Assembly (NCBI RefSeq): GCF_009184905.1
Contig: NZ_WESC01000003.1
Coordinates: forward strand, 1-64,000
Direction: 5' to 3'
Origin: Parvibaculum sedimenti
Lineage (GTDB): Bacteria; Pseudomonadota; Alphaproteobacteria; Parvibaculales; Parvibaculaceae
DNA: 64,000 nt
How positions within the stretch are numbered: position 1 is the first letter of the stretch; each line of letters starts with the position of its first letter. The position numbers and the translations under genes were made by a program. Shown one piece after another: positions 1 through 8,795 of this stretch. The notes under the pieces were generated by a model. It was not told the origin of the DNA and did no database searches. It was given only the letters and a program-made list of their open reading frames with translations.

Positions 1-33
1 GATCTGCTCTTCCGTAAAACGCTGCCTCTTCAT
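1..33 (-). CDS. IS3-family transposase OrfA, N-terminal 11 codons (partial)
   Basis: The minus strand reads ATG at 33 and encodes MKRQRFTEEQI before the window ends. This is the very typical opening of IS3-family OrfA proteins, which carry the helix-turn-helix DNA-binding part of the transposase; OrfB would follow by -1 frameshifting. A GGGAGACGG ribosome-binding sequence sits just upstream of the ATG. Only eleven residues are visible, so the subgroup cannot be assigned. The assignment rests on the signature start and on the disrupted gene next to it. Confidence 0.7.
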   Translation of the reverse strand, partial: MKRQRFTEEQI

Positions 34-88
34 CGTCCGTCTCCCTTCCATAGGGCCGGACTCTAAATCCTTCTGGACGAAAATCTCA
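1..88 (-). mobile_element. IS3-family insertion sequence, left end only
   Basis: On the minus strand the first 88 bases read as the upstream end of an IS3-type element: a probable terminal TG (TGAGATTTTCG starting at 88), a short leader, a purine-rich ribosome site (GGGAGACGG) and then the start of an OrfA reading frame. The rest of the element lies outside the window to the left. The terminal base is inferred from where homology of the interrupted gene stops and from the TG start usual for IS3 termini. The other terminus and the target duplication cannot be seen. The element is inserted in the same orientation as the gene it breaks. Confidence 0.65.
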
Positions 89-365
89 GTGGCACGTCAA
101 CATTGCCATCGTCAAGGTTGACGTCGTTGTAGACATGCGCGGCCGTGGGCGCACTCGGATTGACCGGGCAGCCACCGTTTTCAGCGCTGATCTTCGTGCA
201 GCTCTGCTTGCTGGTGCGGATACCGACGCCCAGCGAAACCGTGGTGTCGATGGAGACATCCATCTCGCCAAATTTGAACCCTTCGGCGAATGCCGGCGCA
301 CAGGCGCCCGCCAGGCCGATCGTTCCGGCCATGACCAGAAGCGGTAAGCGCTTTATTTTACTCAT
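63..365 (-). pseudogene. DUF1302 family protein, truncated by IS insertion
   Basis: The frame starts at ATG 365 (GGGGAGAG ribosome site upstream; a GTG at 371 is also in frame but lies closer to the ribosome site) and encodes a signal peptide (MSKIKRLPLLV..., cleavage near AFA-EG) followed by the N-terminus of a DUF1302 protein: the KFGEMDVSIDTTVSLGVGIR segment and a DDGN motif near residue 85. DUF1302 proteins are usually around 600 residues and lie in the outer membrane/periplasm, often beside DUF1329 genes in lipid or steroid degraders. Here the frame runs into the IS end and stops after about 100 residues, with the last eight or so codons supplied by the IS. The gene is therefore almost certainly non-functional unless the IS is lost. 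Confidence 0.75.
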
Positions 366-1043
366 TAACACCTCTCCCCAGTTGACCGCCTCACATCAGA
401 GGCGATTTCAAATTCCTGTTTTTCTGGAGGGGCAGTTTCATCACGCGCCATCGCCCTTGCGCCATCGCATTGCAACGGCACATTTCTTTCAGGGCGCACA
501 TCTGCGTTCGCGCCCTTCAGGTCAGGGCGCGGCAGGGATGTCGCTTGTGATTTACGTCTCCTCCTCAGCGCGAGGCTCTGCCTGCGCTAGATAGACCACA
601 TGCTTCTACTTTTGAGTCGCTTATGTGATTTATCTTTAGATGTATTCCACCTAATTTATTTAATCCGTCAAGACGCTTTGAGCCAAATGCATCGACATCG
701 AGACTGATGGAATGAGCATCGTGTCCATAACAGCACAGAAAATAATTTCTGCTGCGTCTCCGGCGCCGATCAACGAACGATACTTTCTGAATTGTAGTTA
801 TATGAAACTTACGATGTTCGCGGTCGTTAAACACCCGTTAGACACACCGCCGCAATCGACGCAAATTGCTATTGTCCTCGCCTGAGGCTTGCCCAGTCAT
901 TTCATTTTCATCCGCATGAAGATAAATATCGATAAGCAATTCAGGTGGCTGGAGCGCGGGGTTCCAATCGGGGCGCTCGCCCCGCTCCTGTTCCATGCAT
1001 AATGAACCAATTTCAGCCTTGCGAACCGCTGCCGGAGCCCGCG
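366..1043. other. Non-coding stretch between the broken DUF1302 gene and the next operon
   Basis: No convincing gene was recognised here. The part from about 600 to 830 is distinctly AT-richer than the surrounding sequence. A small open frame on the minus strand (565-834) has arginine-rich, low-complexity content and no recognisable domain. A short hairpin-forming pair AGGGCGC (491-497) / GCGCCCT (510-516) is present, without a T-run. The stretch must hold the promoter of the DUF1302 gene and that of the hydroxyacid dehydrogenase operon. Confidence 0.5.
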
Positions 1044-2054
1044 ATGCCTCAAAAGCCTGCGACACTGCTGGCATTCGACCCAAAGGCCCATGCCGATTCA
1101 TTTTCGGATGCGCAAACCGCGCGGCTGAGGGAGCTCGTAACGCTCGTCGCGCCTGAGCCCGTGACCTCTTTCGACACGCCCGAAGCCCGCGCTCTTCTCG
1201 GCCGGACAGAAATCCTCCTCACTGGCTGGGGTGCTCCGCATCTCGGCAGCGCCGAACTCGCAGCATCCCCACACCTGCGTCTCGTCGCCCATCTGGCAGG
1301 TTCGGTGAAGCCGTTTCTCGATCCCTCCATCCAAAGCCGAGGCATCGTGGTCACTTCCGCGGCGGACGCCAACGCCATACCCGTCGCCGAATACACACTC
1401 GCCGCCATCATCTTCGCGAACAAGCATATATTCCGTCTAGGGAAGGAATATCGAAAGGCACGGCACGCCGAGGCGTGGACGAAGGTCACGCCCGGCCTCG
1501 GAAATTACCGCAAGACAATCGGCATTGTCGGCGCCTCGCGGGTTGGCCGGCGCGTCATCGCCCTGCTGAAGCCTTTCGATTTCGAAGTCCTGCTGGCCGA
1601 TCCTCTTATCGACAGTACACAAGCCTCGCGGCTCGGCGCGAAACTCGTCGCACTCGACACCCTGATGGCAGCAGCCGACGTGGTGAGCATCCATGCGCCA
1701 CTTCTGCCGGAAACCACCGGCATGATCGACAGCCGCCGCCTCGCCCTGATGAAAACAGGCTCAACACTTGTCAATACCGCGCGGGGCGCCATCGTCGATC
1801 AGGATGCGCTCATCGCAGAAACGCTGAGCGGCCGCATCGACGCCATTATCGACGTCACCGAGCCCGATGTGCTGCCCGCGAGCTCCCCCCTTTTCGACAT
1901 TCCCAATATCTTTCTGACGCCACATGTCGCAGGCTCTCTCGGCACGGAGACGCAGCGCATGACGGAACTGATCCTCGACGAGATCACTCGCTATATCGAA
2001 GGCCGCCCCCTGCAGCACACCGTCGCGCTGGCGGAACTGGAGCATCAGGCATGA
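1044..2054 (+). CDS. D-2-hydroxyacid dehydrogenase family protein
   Basis: NAD(P)-dependent oxidoreductase of the D-isomer 2-hydroxyacid dehydrogenase / phosphoglycerate dehydrogenase-like family (336 aa). The Rossmann dinucleotide motif appears as GIVGASRVGRRV near residue 155. The family catalytic triad is visible: Arg in NTARGAIVD, Glu in DVTEPDVLP and His in LTPHVAGS. The start at 1044 has GGAG about 8 nt upstream; an in-frame ATG at 1002 is possible. It is the first of three coupled genes: its stop overlaps the next start as ATGA. The partners (sugar isomerase and DUF2264) suggest oxidation or reduction of a sugar acid rather than serine synthesis. The substrate cannot be told from sequence. 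Confidence 0.85.
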   Translation: MPQKPATLLAFDPKAHADSFSDAQTARLRELVTLVAPEPVTSFDTPEARALLGRTEILLTGWGAPHLGSAELAASPHLRLVAHLAGSVKPFLDPSIQSRGIVVTSAADANAIPVAEYTLAAIIFANKHIFRLGKEYRKARHAEAWTKVTPGLGNYRKTIGIVGASRVGRRVIALLKPFDFEVLLADPLIDSTQASRLGAKLVALDTLMAAADVVSIHAPLLPETTGMIDSRRLALMKTGSTLVNTARGAIVDQDALIAETLSGRIDAIIDVTEPDVLPASSPLFDIPNIFLTPHVAGSLGTETQRMTELILDEITRYIEGRPLQHTVALAELEHQA

Positions 2055-2848
2055 GCGAGCTGCTGCCCGGCCTCTGCTCCGTCACCTTCCGTGCTCTCCC
2101 GCCGGACGCCGTGATCGCACTTGCCGCCGAATGCGGCCTTTCCGGCATCGAATGGGGCGCAGACATCCATGTGCCTCCGCATGATCGCGCGCTTGCCCGC
2201 TCCATTGCCGCACACTGCCGCGATGCGGATATCGCCATCGCATCCTATGGCTCCTATGTCGAAGCGGGAAACCACATCACGGGGCAGAACTTCGCCGATG
2301 TGCTGGAAGCGGCTCAGGCGCTCGGCGCCCCCAACATCCGCGTCTGGGGCGGGCAGCGAGGTCTCGCCTCCGCCGAAGCGAGCCTCGAAATGCGCAATGT
2401 TGCCGCCCACGCATTGCACGACATGGCCGCAAAGGCCGCAACGCTCGGCATCGCGCTTTCGCTCGAATTTCATCCACAAACGCTGAACGACGGAGCGAAG
2501 GCAGCGCTTGCCCTTCTCGCCGCCGCCCGACATTCGAATCTCCACACCTACTGGCAGCCGCGCCCCGGCATCGCGGCCGATGAGGCAGAGGCGGAACTCG
2601 CAGCTCTCGCGCCCCATCTATCGCATCTGCATGTCTTCTACTGGAAAGCCTCTGGCGAGCGGCTGCCGCTCGCGGATGGCGCCGATTTCTGGCGCCCCCT
2701 TCTGCGCCGCGTCCGCGCGATGCCGTCTCCGCATAGCCGTCCCCGCTACGCCCTGCTCGAATTCGTCTCCGGCGACGACCCGGATGCCTTGCGGCGCGAC
2801 GCACACACGCTCCGTAACTGGCTCGACGAAACGGCAACGCTTGAATGA
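2051..2848 (+). CDS. Sugar phosphate isomerase/epimerase (xylose isomerase-like TIM barrel)
   Basis: A 265-residue protein of the AP endonuclease 2 / xylose-isomerase-like TIM-barrel family. Features seen: opening segment LLPGLCSVTFR, GIEWGADIHV (strand 2 with a metal-site type Glu), SLEFHPQTLND with Glu and His, and a C-terminal ALLEFVSGDD strand. Family members isomerise or epimerise sugars and sugar acids using divalent metal. Translation is coupled on both sides by ATGA overlaps, with the dehydrogenase upstream and the DUF2264 gene downstream, so the three products are probably made together. No signal peptide, hence cytoplasmic. The exact substrate is unknown. Confidence 0.82.
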   Translation: MSELLPGLCSVTFRALPPDAVIALAAECGLSGIEWGADIHVPPHDRALARSIAAHCRDADIAIASYGSYVEAGNHITGQNFADVLEAAQALGAPNIRVWGGQRGLASAEASLEMRNVAAHALHDMAAKAATLGIALSLEFHPQTLNDGAKAALALLAAARHSNLHTYWQPRPGIAADEAEAELAALAPHLSHLHVFYWKASGERLPLADGADFWRPLLRRVRAMPSPHSRPRYALLEFVSGDDPDALRRDAHTLRNWLDETATLE

Positions 2849-4665
2849 TATCGACCTCGACCAATCCCCTCGCCGGCAATCCGCTCGCGACGCGCGACGA
2901 TGTTGCACGCGCCGCACTGGAACTTTTCAAGCCTCTCCTTGCCTGTTTCAGTCCCGGTCGCGCCCGTGTCCGCGTCGGTATCTCGCATGCAGTATTCGAT
3001 GCGACGGCGGCGGAGCTTGAAGGGTTCGCGCGGCCGCTCTGGGGGCTTGCGCCACTGGCCGCCGGTGGCTTCGATTTCCTCCATTGGGATCTGTACCGTG
3101 AAGGACTCGCCAATGGTGTCGACCCCGCTCATCCGGAATATTGGGAGGAGCCCAGAAATTGCGATCAGCGCCTCGTCGAAATGGCGGCCATCGGCTTTGC
3201 GCTCGCGCTGGTCCCCGAACACATCTGGTCGCCGTTGCCGGATGCTGCCAAGCACAATGTCGCGCGCTGGCTCCACCGCATCAACGAGGTCGGCATCGTC
3301 GACAACAACTGGCTGTTCTTCCGCGTCATCGTAAATCTCGGCTTGAAGCGCGTCGGCGCGCCTTGTAATCCGCAGGCCGTCGAGGCCGCGCTTGCCCGCC
3401 TCGACAGCTTCTATCTCGGCGATGGCTGGTATCGCGACGGCGCCGAAAATCAGGTCGATCACTACATCGCCTTTGCCTTCCACTTCTATGGGCTAATCTA
3501 CGCGAAGCTCTCCGGCGATGCGGGCCGGGCCGAAATCTTCCGTTCCCGCGCACGCCTCTTCGCTCATGACTATCGACGCTGGTTCGCAGCCGATGGGGCG
3601 GCGCTCCCCTTCGGCCGCAGCCTGACTTACCGCTTCGCGCCCGCCGGCTTCTGGGGCGCGCTTGCCTTTGCCGATGTCGAGGCGCTCCCCTGGGGCGAGG
3701 TCAAGGGCGTCTATCTGCGGCACCTGCGCTGGTGGTCGCACCGCGAAATCGCCGATGCGCGCGGCGCGCTCACCATTGGCTATGCCTATGACAATCCGAC
3801 GATGGGTGAGCAGTATAACTCACCCCAATCACCCTATTGGGCCATGAAGGCATTCCTTCCACTCGCCCTGCCCGCGTCGCACCCATTCTGGGCGACGGAA
3901 GAGGCCACGGCATCGCCGTCGCCCCACGCAGCGGCGCCACAGCGCCACCCCGGCATGATCATTGTCGAAGATTCCGCCCATGTCGTCGCGCTTTCCGGCG
4001 GGCAGACGGTGCCGGCGCATCGTGGTGCAGCCGCAAAATACGGCAAATTCGCCTATTCCTCACGCTTCGGCTTCAGCGTCGGCAGCCCCATGTCAAAACG
4101 CGCCGACATCATGCCGGACAACATGCTCACTCTCGCTCACCCGGATCGGCCCGACCGATATGCGATCCGCCGCGATGCCACTGTCGTTTCCATCGAGCCG
4201 GGCTTCATCCACACCGGCTGGACCCCGTGGGAAGCCGCTGCCTGGCGCCAATGGCGGAATGTCACCGTCGACACCTGGCTCATCACGACCGATCTACCCT
4301 GGGTGCTCCGCATACACCGCATAAAATCGCCCACGGCCCTTCTCTCTCGCGAAGGCGGCTTCTCGATCGACCGTACCGGCGGCGAGGAACTGCCCCAGCC
4401 CATCGAGCGGAACGCACTTGTCCGCAGCGCGGCAGGTCTGAGCGGCATTTGCGATCTGGAGGGTGGACGCAGAGCGCGCATCGGGGCACCGGCAGAACAA
4501 ACGAGCCTCATCTGGCCACGGACGCTCCTCCCCCTTCTCGAAGGCGAGCACGCGCCCGGCGAGTTCACGCTTGCAACCGCAATCTTTATTAGTACAGAGC
4601 CCGACGTGGAGCCGCGCTGGAGCGAGGTTCCTGCCCTGCCCGATGGCCCTTGGCTCGCCCTCTGA
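2845..4665 (+). CDS. DUF2264 domain-containing protein
   Basis: A 606-residue protein that looks like DUF2264 over most of its length: N-terminal TRDDVARAALELFKPLL, then WEEPRNCDQRLVEMAAIGFAL, the VDNNWLFFRV and QVDHYIAFAFHFYG segments and SPYWAMKAF around residue 330. DUF2264 proteins have an (alpha/alpha)6-barrel-like N-terminal part and are found in polysaccharide or uronate utilisation loci; the biochemical role is not firmly known to me. There is no signal peptide, so a cytoplasmic role on a small oligosaccharide or sugar acid is likely. It is the last gene of the coupled trio and ends 6 bp before the convergent histidine kinase gene. Confidence 0.8.
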   Translation: MISTSTNPLAGNPLATRDDVARAALELFKPLLACFSPGRARVRVGISHAVFDATAAELEGFARPLWGLAPLAAGGFDFLHWDLYREGLANGVDPAHPEYWEEPRNCDQRLVEMAAIGFALALVPEHIWSPLPDAAKHNVARWLHRINEVGIVDNNWLFFRVIVNLGLKRVGAPCNPQAVEAALARLDSFYLGDGWYRDGAENQVDHYIAFAFHFYGLIYAKLSGDAGRAEIFRSRARLFAHDYRRWFAADGAALPFGRSLTYRFAPAGFWGALAFADVEALPWGEVKGVYLRHLRWWSHREIADARGALTIGYAYDNPTMGEQYNSPQSPYWAMKAFLPLALPASHPFWATEEATASPSPHAAAPQRHPGMIIVEDSAHVVALSGGQTVPAHRGAAAKYGKFAYSSRFGFSVGSPMSKRADIMPDNMLTLAHPDRPDRYAIRRDATVVSIEPGFIHTGWTPWEAAAWRQWRNVTVDTWLITTDLPWVLRIHRIKSPTALLSREGGFSIDRTGGEELPQPIERNALVRSAAGLSGICDLEGGRRARIGAPAEQTSLIWPRTLLPLLEGEHAPGEFTLATAIFISTEPDVEPRWSEVPALPDGPWLAL

Positions 4666-4671
4666 CGCCGC

Positions 4672-6042
4672 TCAGGCAGTTCGCGAGAGCGGTACCACGG
4701 TCAGAGCGAAGGGAATCTCGAACCAGAAGCGCGCACCCTTGCCGGGCACCGCATGGGCGCCGATATCGCCGTGCATCAGGTTGACGAGCTTGGCGCTGAT
4801 CGCGAGCCCCAGCCCCGTGCCGCCATAGACCTTGGATATGTCGCCATCGGCCTGCACGAAGGGCTTGAAGAGGCGCTCGGCCACGTCGTCTGTGAAGCCG
4901 ATCCCGGTGTCCTCGACCTCAAAGCGAATGCGCAAGGCATCGTGTTGACGTGTAAGGACCATGCAGCGCAGATCGACCTGGCCACCCGAAGGTGTGAACT
5001 TGATCGCATTGGAAATGAGGTTGGTGAGCACCTGCCGCAGCTTGCCCTCATCGGCGAGCACAAACTCCTCTGGCAGGGCACTGTGGTCGACGTTGAGTTT
5101 TATGTTCTTTTCGCGCGCCATCGCCTGCCAGTAGAGCAGCGACTCGAACAGCGCGGAAAGTTCCGTCGGCCGTTCATCCAGCTCGATCTTGTCGGCCTCG
5201 ATTTTCGAGAACATCAACACATCGTTGAGAACAGTGAGCAGACCCACCGAAGCGTCGTGAATATACTGGCCATATTCGCGGGTCTTGGGCTCCTTGCTCA
5301 TCCGGGTGATGAGATCTGAAAATCCCATGATTGCATTCATGGGGGTGCGGATTTCATGGCTCATGGTGGCAAGGAAATCGGACTTGATACGGTTCGCTTC
5401 CTCGGCCCGCGCCTTTTCAAACACCGCCGTCTCGAAGGCCTCGTCGAGCTTTTTGGCGAGATCCTCTTCAGCCTGAAGCTGAGCAAAGGTCTCGAAATAT
5501 TTCTGCCGGTTGAACTGCATGATGATGACGGTCGTCCCCAGCAGAACGATGCAGAGAACGCCCGAAATCACGGTGAGCAAGCCCGCCTGCTGGGCTGCAA
5601 AGACGATCAGTGAAAAAGGCAGCGCGAGCGCGACATAGTTCGGCCACTGCCTCATCGTCGGAGCCCAGGAGCAATGCGTCATCAGGCTGGCGCCGAAGAC
5701 GATCGCCGTGACCACGAAATTTCGCGGTTCAGCCAGAATCCAGTTGTAGCCGGCGATTGTGTAGGTAGCGACGGCCGCGACATGGAAGAGTCCCGCGTCG
5801 CGCCAGCATCGTTCGGTATCGATGAAGACGATGTTCTTCTTGACCTTACGGCGCCAGATCATCGTGCCCGTGTCGAGCGCCACGGCGGCGAAGAACCAGC
5901 TTACTCCGCTGGAGAGCCCATTCGCCAGCATCGTCGTGACCGCGAGAGCCAGCGGGAACGAGCACCTGAACAAGTAAAGGCGATCTTCCAACGATATCCA
6001 GTAGAGAAGCACCTTGCGACGAATGTGCTCTTCAGAGGTCAT
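4672..6042 (-). CDS. Membrane-bound hybrid-less sensor histidine kinase
   Basis: A 456-residue sensor kinase. Residues 25-60 and 85-175 hold several hydrophobic segments (about five or six membrane passes) with little periplasmic domain. A coiled linker with AEEANRIKSDFLA leads to the HisKA dimerisation domain with phospho-acceptor His229 in MSHEIRTP. The HATPase domain shows the N box (LTNLISNAIKFTP), G1 (DTGIGF) and G2 (GGTGLGLAIS). There is no receiver domain and no response-regulator gene nearby, so it is an orphan kinase. The architecture resembles the PleC/DivJ-like kinases of alphaproteobacteria and matches the kinase at 20426. Its 5' leader contains two crossing 8-bp inverted repeats. 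Confidence 0.9.
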   Translation of the reverse strand: MTSEEHIRRKVLLYWISLEDRLYLFRCSFPLALAVTTMLANGLSSGVSWFFAAVALDTGTMIWRRKVKKNIVFIDTERCWRDAGLFHVAAVATYTIAGYNWILAEPRNFVVTAIVFGASLMTHCSWAPTMRQWPNYVALALPFSLIVFAAQQAGLLTVISGVLCIVLLGTTVIIMQFNRQKYFETFAQLQAEEDLAKKLDEAFETAVFEKARAEEANRIKSDFLATMSHEIRTPMNAIMGFSDLITRMSKEPKTREYGQYIHDASVGLLTVLNDVLMFSKIEADKIELDERPTELSALFESLLYWQAMAREKNIKLNVDHSALPEEFVLADEGKLRQVLTNLISNAIKFTPSGGQVDLRCMVLTRQHDALRIRFEVEDTGIGFTDDVAERLFKPFVQADGDISKVYGGTGLGLAISAKLVNLMHGDIGAHAVPGKGARFWFEIPFALTVVPLSRTA

Positions 6043-6052
6043 GCGCGCTACT

Positions 6053-6120
6053 CAGGTGAATATGAAATCCCCGTCCGACCCGACTCGGTCGATGAAAGTC
6101 ATTATTTCACCTGGGGATTT
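6053..6120. repeat. Two crossing 8-bp inverted repeats (pseudoknot topology)
   Basis: CAGGTGAA (6053-6060) pairs perfectly with TTCACCTG (6106-6113), and AAATCCCC (6065-6072) pairs perfectly with GGGGATTT (6113-6120). The pairs are interleaved, not nested. In the kinase transcript the order is A-B-A'-B', the layout of an H-type pseudoknot, with B' ending about 11 nt before the ATG at 6042. A smaller hairpin CGACC/GGTCG (6076-6080 / 6087-6091) lies between. In DNA it could equally be a composite operator. Function is inferred only from geometry. Confidence 0.45.
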
Positions 6121-6299
6121 AAGAGCTCCTTACCCAAATCGTTAAAACTGTCATGAGGACGCTTCCGGCAGCGTGCCGGCTCATGCATTTTCCCCGCAGC
6201 GGCGAAATCTCCTTCCCAACATCGTTAATGTTCCTTTACCAATGACTGTCAGGATGAACCTGCACAGACTATCCCCCGCCCCCGGAGCGCAGTCCAGGC

Positions 6300-8795
6300 A
6301 TGAAGGAAAAGGAACTCAGGCTCGCTCTCGTCTGCTACGGCGGAGTGTCTCTGGCCGTCTACATGTATGGCGTGTCGCGTGAGGTCCTGAAGCTCGTGCG
6401 CGCCTCGCGCGTCTATCACCGCGAACCGGACCATCAGCGCCGTCAGTCCGCGAGCTTCTCCGATCTCGAGCCCGGCAATGGTCGCGAATGCGACACTGAG
6501 GAGCTCTATTTCGAGTTGCTTCAAGCCATCGGCGGTACGCTCGAACTGCGCGTCTTCGTCGACACGATCGCGGGCGCATCCGCCGGCGGCATCAACGGCG
6601 TCCTCCTCGCCCGGGCTCTTGCCCACGACCTCTCGCTCGACCAGCACCGCAAGATGTGGCTTGAACAGGCCGACATCCTGTCGTTGATGGACGAGGAACA
6701 TATCGCCGGCAGATGGAGCAAGCTCTTCATGAAGCCGGTCTTCTGGGCGATCAACAATCGCTGGCTATCGCGATTTGCCCCCGATGCGGAGATGCGCCAG
6801 AAGCTTCTTCTCTTCACGCGCTCGCGTTGGTTCAAGCCGCCCTTTTCCGGTGAGTTGCTCACCAACATGCTGCTCGACGCCTGCCGCGCGATGGAAAAAG
6901 ACGCTGCGCCCGGCGGCACCCTGCTCCCCTTCGGTCACAAGCTGGAGCTTATCGTCTCCGTCACCGATTTCTACGGATACACGCAGAACATCCCGCTCCA
7001 CGATCCGCCCTCGATCCGCGAGCGCGAGCATCGCCATGTGCTGAAGTTCTATTATCTGCAGCATCCAGGCGGGCAGACCGACACGGATTTCGACAGCGAC
7101 CATGTGCCGGGCCTCATCTTTGCCGCGCGCGCGACGTCGTCCTTTCCCGGCGCCTTTCCGCCTGCCGAGATCGGCGAGATCGACCTCGTGCTCGAGAGAC
7201 GCGGCGAGGCATGGCCGACCCGCGCCGATTTTCTGAGCGGCAATTTCAAACCGCTCATCGCCTCGGGCGCCGATCCGGTGAAGACCTCCTTCATCGACGG
7301 CAGTGTGCTGAACAACAAGCCCTTCGGCGAGGCCATCGCCTCGCTGCGCGGTCGCCCCGCCTATCGTGAGGTCGATCGCCGCATCGTCTATATCGATCCC
7401 GATCCCGAAGGCGGCCACCTCGAAGCGGGCGGTATGCCCCCCGGCTTCTTCCACACGATCCGCGGTGCGCTGTCCGACATCCCGCGCAACCAGCCCGTGC
7501 GCGACGAACTTGAGTCAGTCCACGAATTTTCCGAGCGCGTCCGCCAATATCGCCGGATCGTCGCCGCGACGCGCCCGCATGTCGCCGAACGGGTGCGCGA
7601 ACTGGTCGAGAGCGGCCCGCAAATCGCGCCGAGCCCCCATGCGCTCGCCAATTGGCGCGACAAGGCGAACTCACAGTCCGCGGTCGAGGCGGGTTACGCC
7701 TATGACGGTTATATCCAACTCAAGGTAAGCTCGGTCCTCGACCGCCTCGCTACCTTCTTCATCGAAGTAAGCGGCAGCATGCCTCAGCCGAGCATGCGCC
7801 AGAAGCTCGCCCGCTCCATCGAGGAATGGGCGCACCAGCGCGATATCTTCCCGGTGCGCTGGACGCGCGTCGACGGGCAGATCGAAACGCCCACGGCAGC
7901 CACCTCATGGGTCCGCTTCCTGCGCGATTTCGACCTGAACTTCCGCGTCCGCCGGCTGCGCTTTGTCATCCGTCGGCTCAACGAGCTCTACGAGGAACAT
8001 GCGGGCGACACCGACAGCACCAATGCGCTCGATGATTTCAAGACGAGCCTCTATGAATGCCTCGAATTGCTCAACAGCCGTCCGGCGTCGCGCATTCGCA
8101 CGCCGGAGGTCATCGCGCTATGCGCCGAAATGCTGGCCGACGGCGCGCCGACGCCGGACGCCATCGACGCGCTCCTGCGGAAGGTCGGCCCCATGCTCGA
8201 TCTCGTCGGTGCCGATCACATCATCGACCAGACGATTTCCGTCATGTCGGGCAGCTATCTGCCCTATGCGGTCCGGCTCGAACTCATCCACGCCTTTGTA
8301 GGCTTCTCCTTCTTCGACGTGCTGACGCTGCCGCTCAATAAGTGGAACGATCTCGACGATGTCGACACGGTCCAGATCGACCGCATCAGCCCGGAAGACG
8401 CAAAAGCCATTCGCTCGGGCGGCGCGCGCGCCACGCTGATGGGCCGAGACCTCGGCCACTTCGCGGCCTTCTTCAGCCGCCGGGCGCGCGAAAACGATTA
8501 TCTCTGGGGCCGTCTCCATACCGCCGACCGGCTGGTCGACATCGTGGTCAGCGCGGCCGCCCCGAATGTCGCCGCTTCAGGCATCGACCTCCCGAAGCTC
8601 AAAGGCCGCCTCTTCCGCGCCATTCTCGCCGCCGAGAAGCCATATCTCAGCGCCGTGCCCGATCTCGTCCGCGATCTCGAACACGAAATCGCAACGCGCT
8701 TCAATATCGACATTGAGGACATCGCCGAGCGGCCGGGCGAACCGGCGGCGGAACCCGCTCAGGGAATGACGGAACTCGCGCCCGACCGCGCCTGA
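6300..8795 (+). CDS. Patatin-like phospholipase with DUF3376-type C-terminus
   Basis: An 831-residue patatin-like protein, much longer than simple patatins (about 300 aa). The oxyanion-hole glycines are in CYGGVSLAVYMYG near residue 14, the nucleophile Ser94 is in GASAGGING, and the catalytic Asp is in FIDGSVLNNKP near residue 332, giving the Ser-Asp dyad. The remaining 450 residues match the long bacterial patatin-like proteins that carry a DUF3376 region. Expected activity is lipid acyl hydrolase (phospholipase A) on membrane lipids. No signal peptide. Its last 37 bp overlap the 3' end of the convergent lipase gene. Confidence 0.88.
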   Translation: MKEKELRLALVCYGGVSLAVYMYGVSREVLKLVRASRVYHREPDHQRRQSASFSDLEPGNGRECDTEELYFELLQAIGGTLELRVFVDTIAGASAGGINGVLLARALAHDLSLDQHRKMWLEQADILSLMDEEHIAGRWSKLFMKPVFWAINNRWLSRFAPDAEMRQKLLLFTRSRWFKPPFSGELLTNMLLDACRAMEKDAAPGGTLLPFGHKLELIVSVTDFYGYTQNIPLHDPPSIREREHRHVLKFYYLQHPGGQTDTDFDSDHVPGLIFAARATSSFPGAFPPAEIGEIDLVLERRGEAWPTRADFLSGNFKPLIASGADPVKTSFIDGSVLNNKPFGEAIASLRGRPAYREVDRRIVYIDPDPEGGHLEAGGMPPGFFHTIRGALSDIPRNQPVRDELESVHEFSERVRQYRRIVAATRPHVAERVRELVESGPQIAPSPHALANWRDKANSQSAVEAGYAYDGYIQLKVSSVLDRLATFFIEVSGSMPQPSMRQKLARSIEEWAHQRDIFPVRWTRVDGQIETPTAATSWVRFLRDFDLNFRVRRLRFVIRRLNELYEEHAGDTDSTNALDDFKTSLYECLELLNSRPASRIRTPEVIALCAEMLADGAPTPDAIDALLRKVGPMLDLVGADHIIDQTISVMSGSYLPYAVRLELIHAFVGFSFFDVLTLPLNKWNDLDDVDTVQIDRISPEDAKAIRSGGARATLMGRDLGHFAAFFSRRARENDYLWGRLHTADRLVDIVVSAAAPNVAASGIDLPKLKGRLFRAILAAEKPYLSAVPDLVRDLEHEIATRFNIDIEDIAERPGEPAAEPAQGMTELAPDRA

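Noticed and set aside
565-834. 89-codon minus-strand frame near the left edge
   Set aside because: Arg-rich and patternless, without a ribosome site; treated as non-coding.
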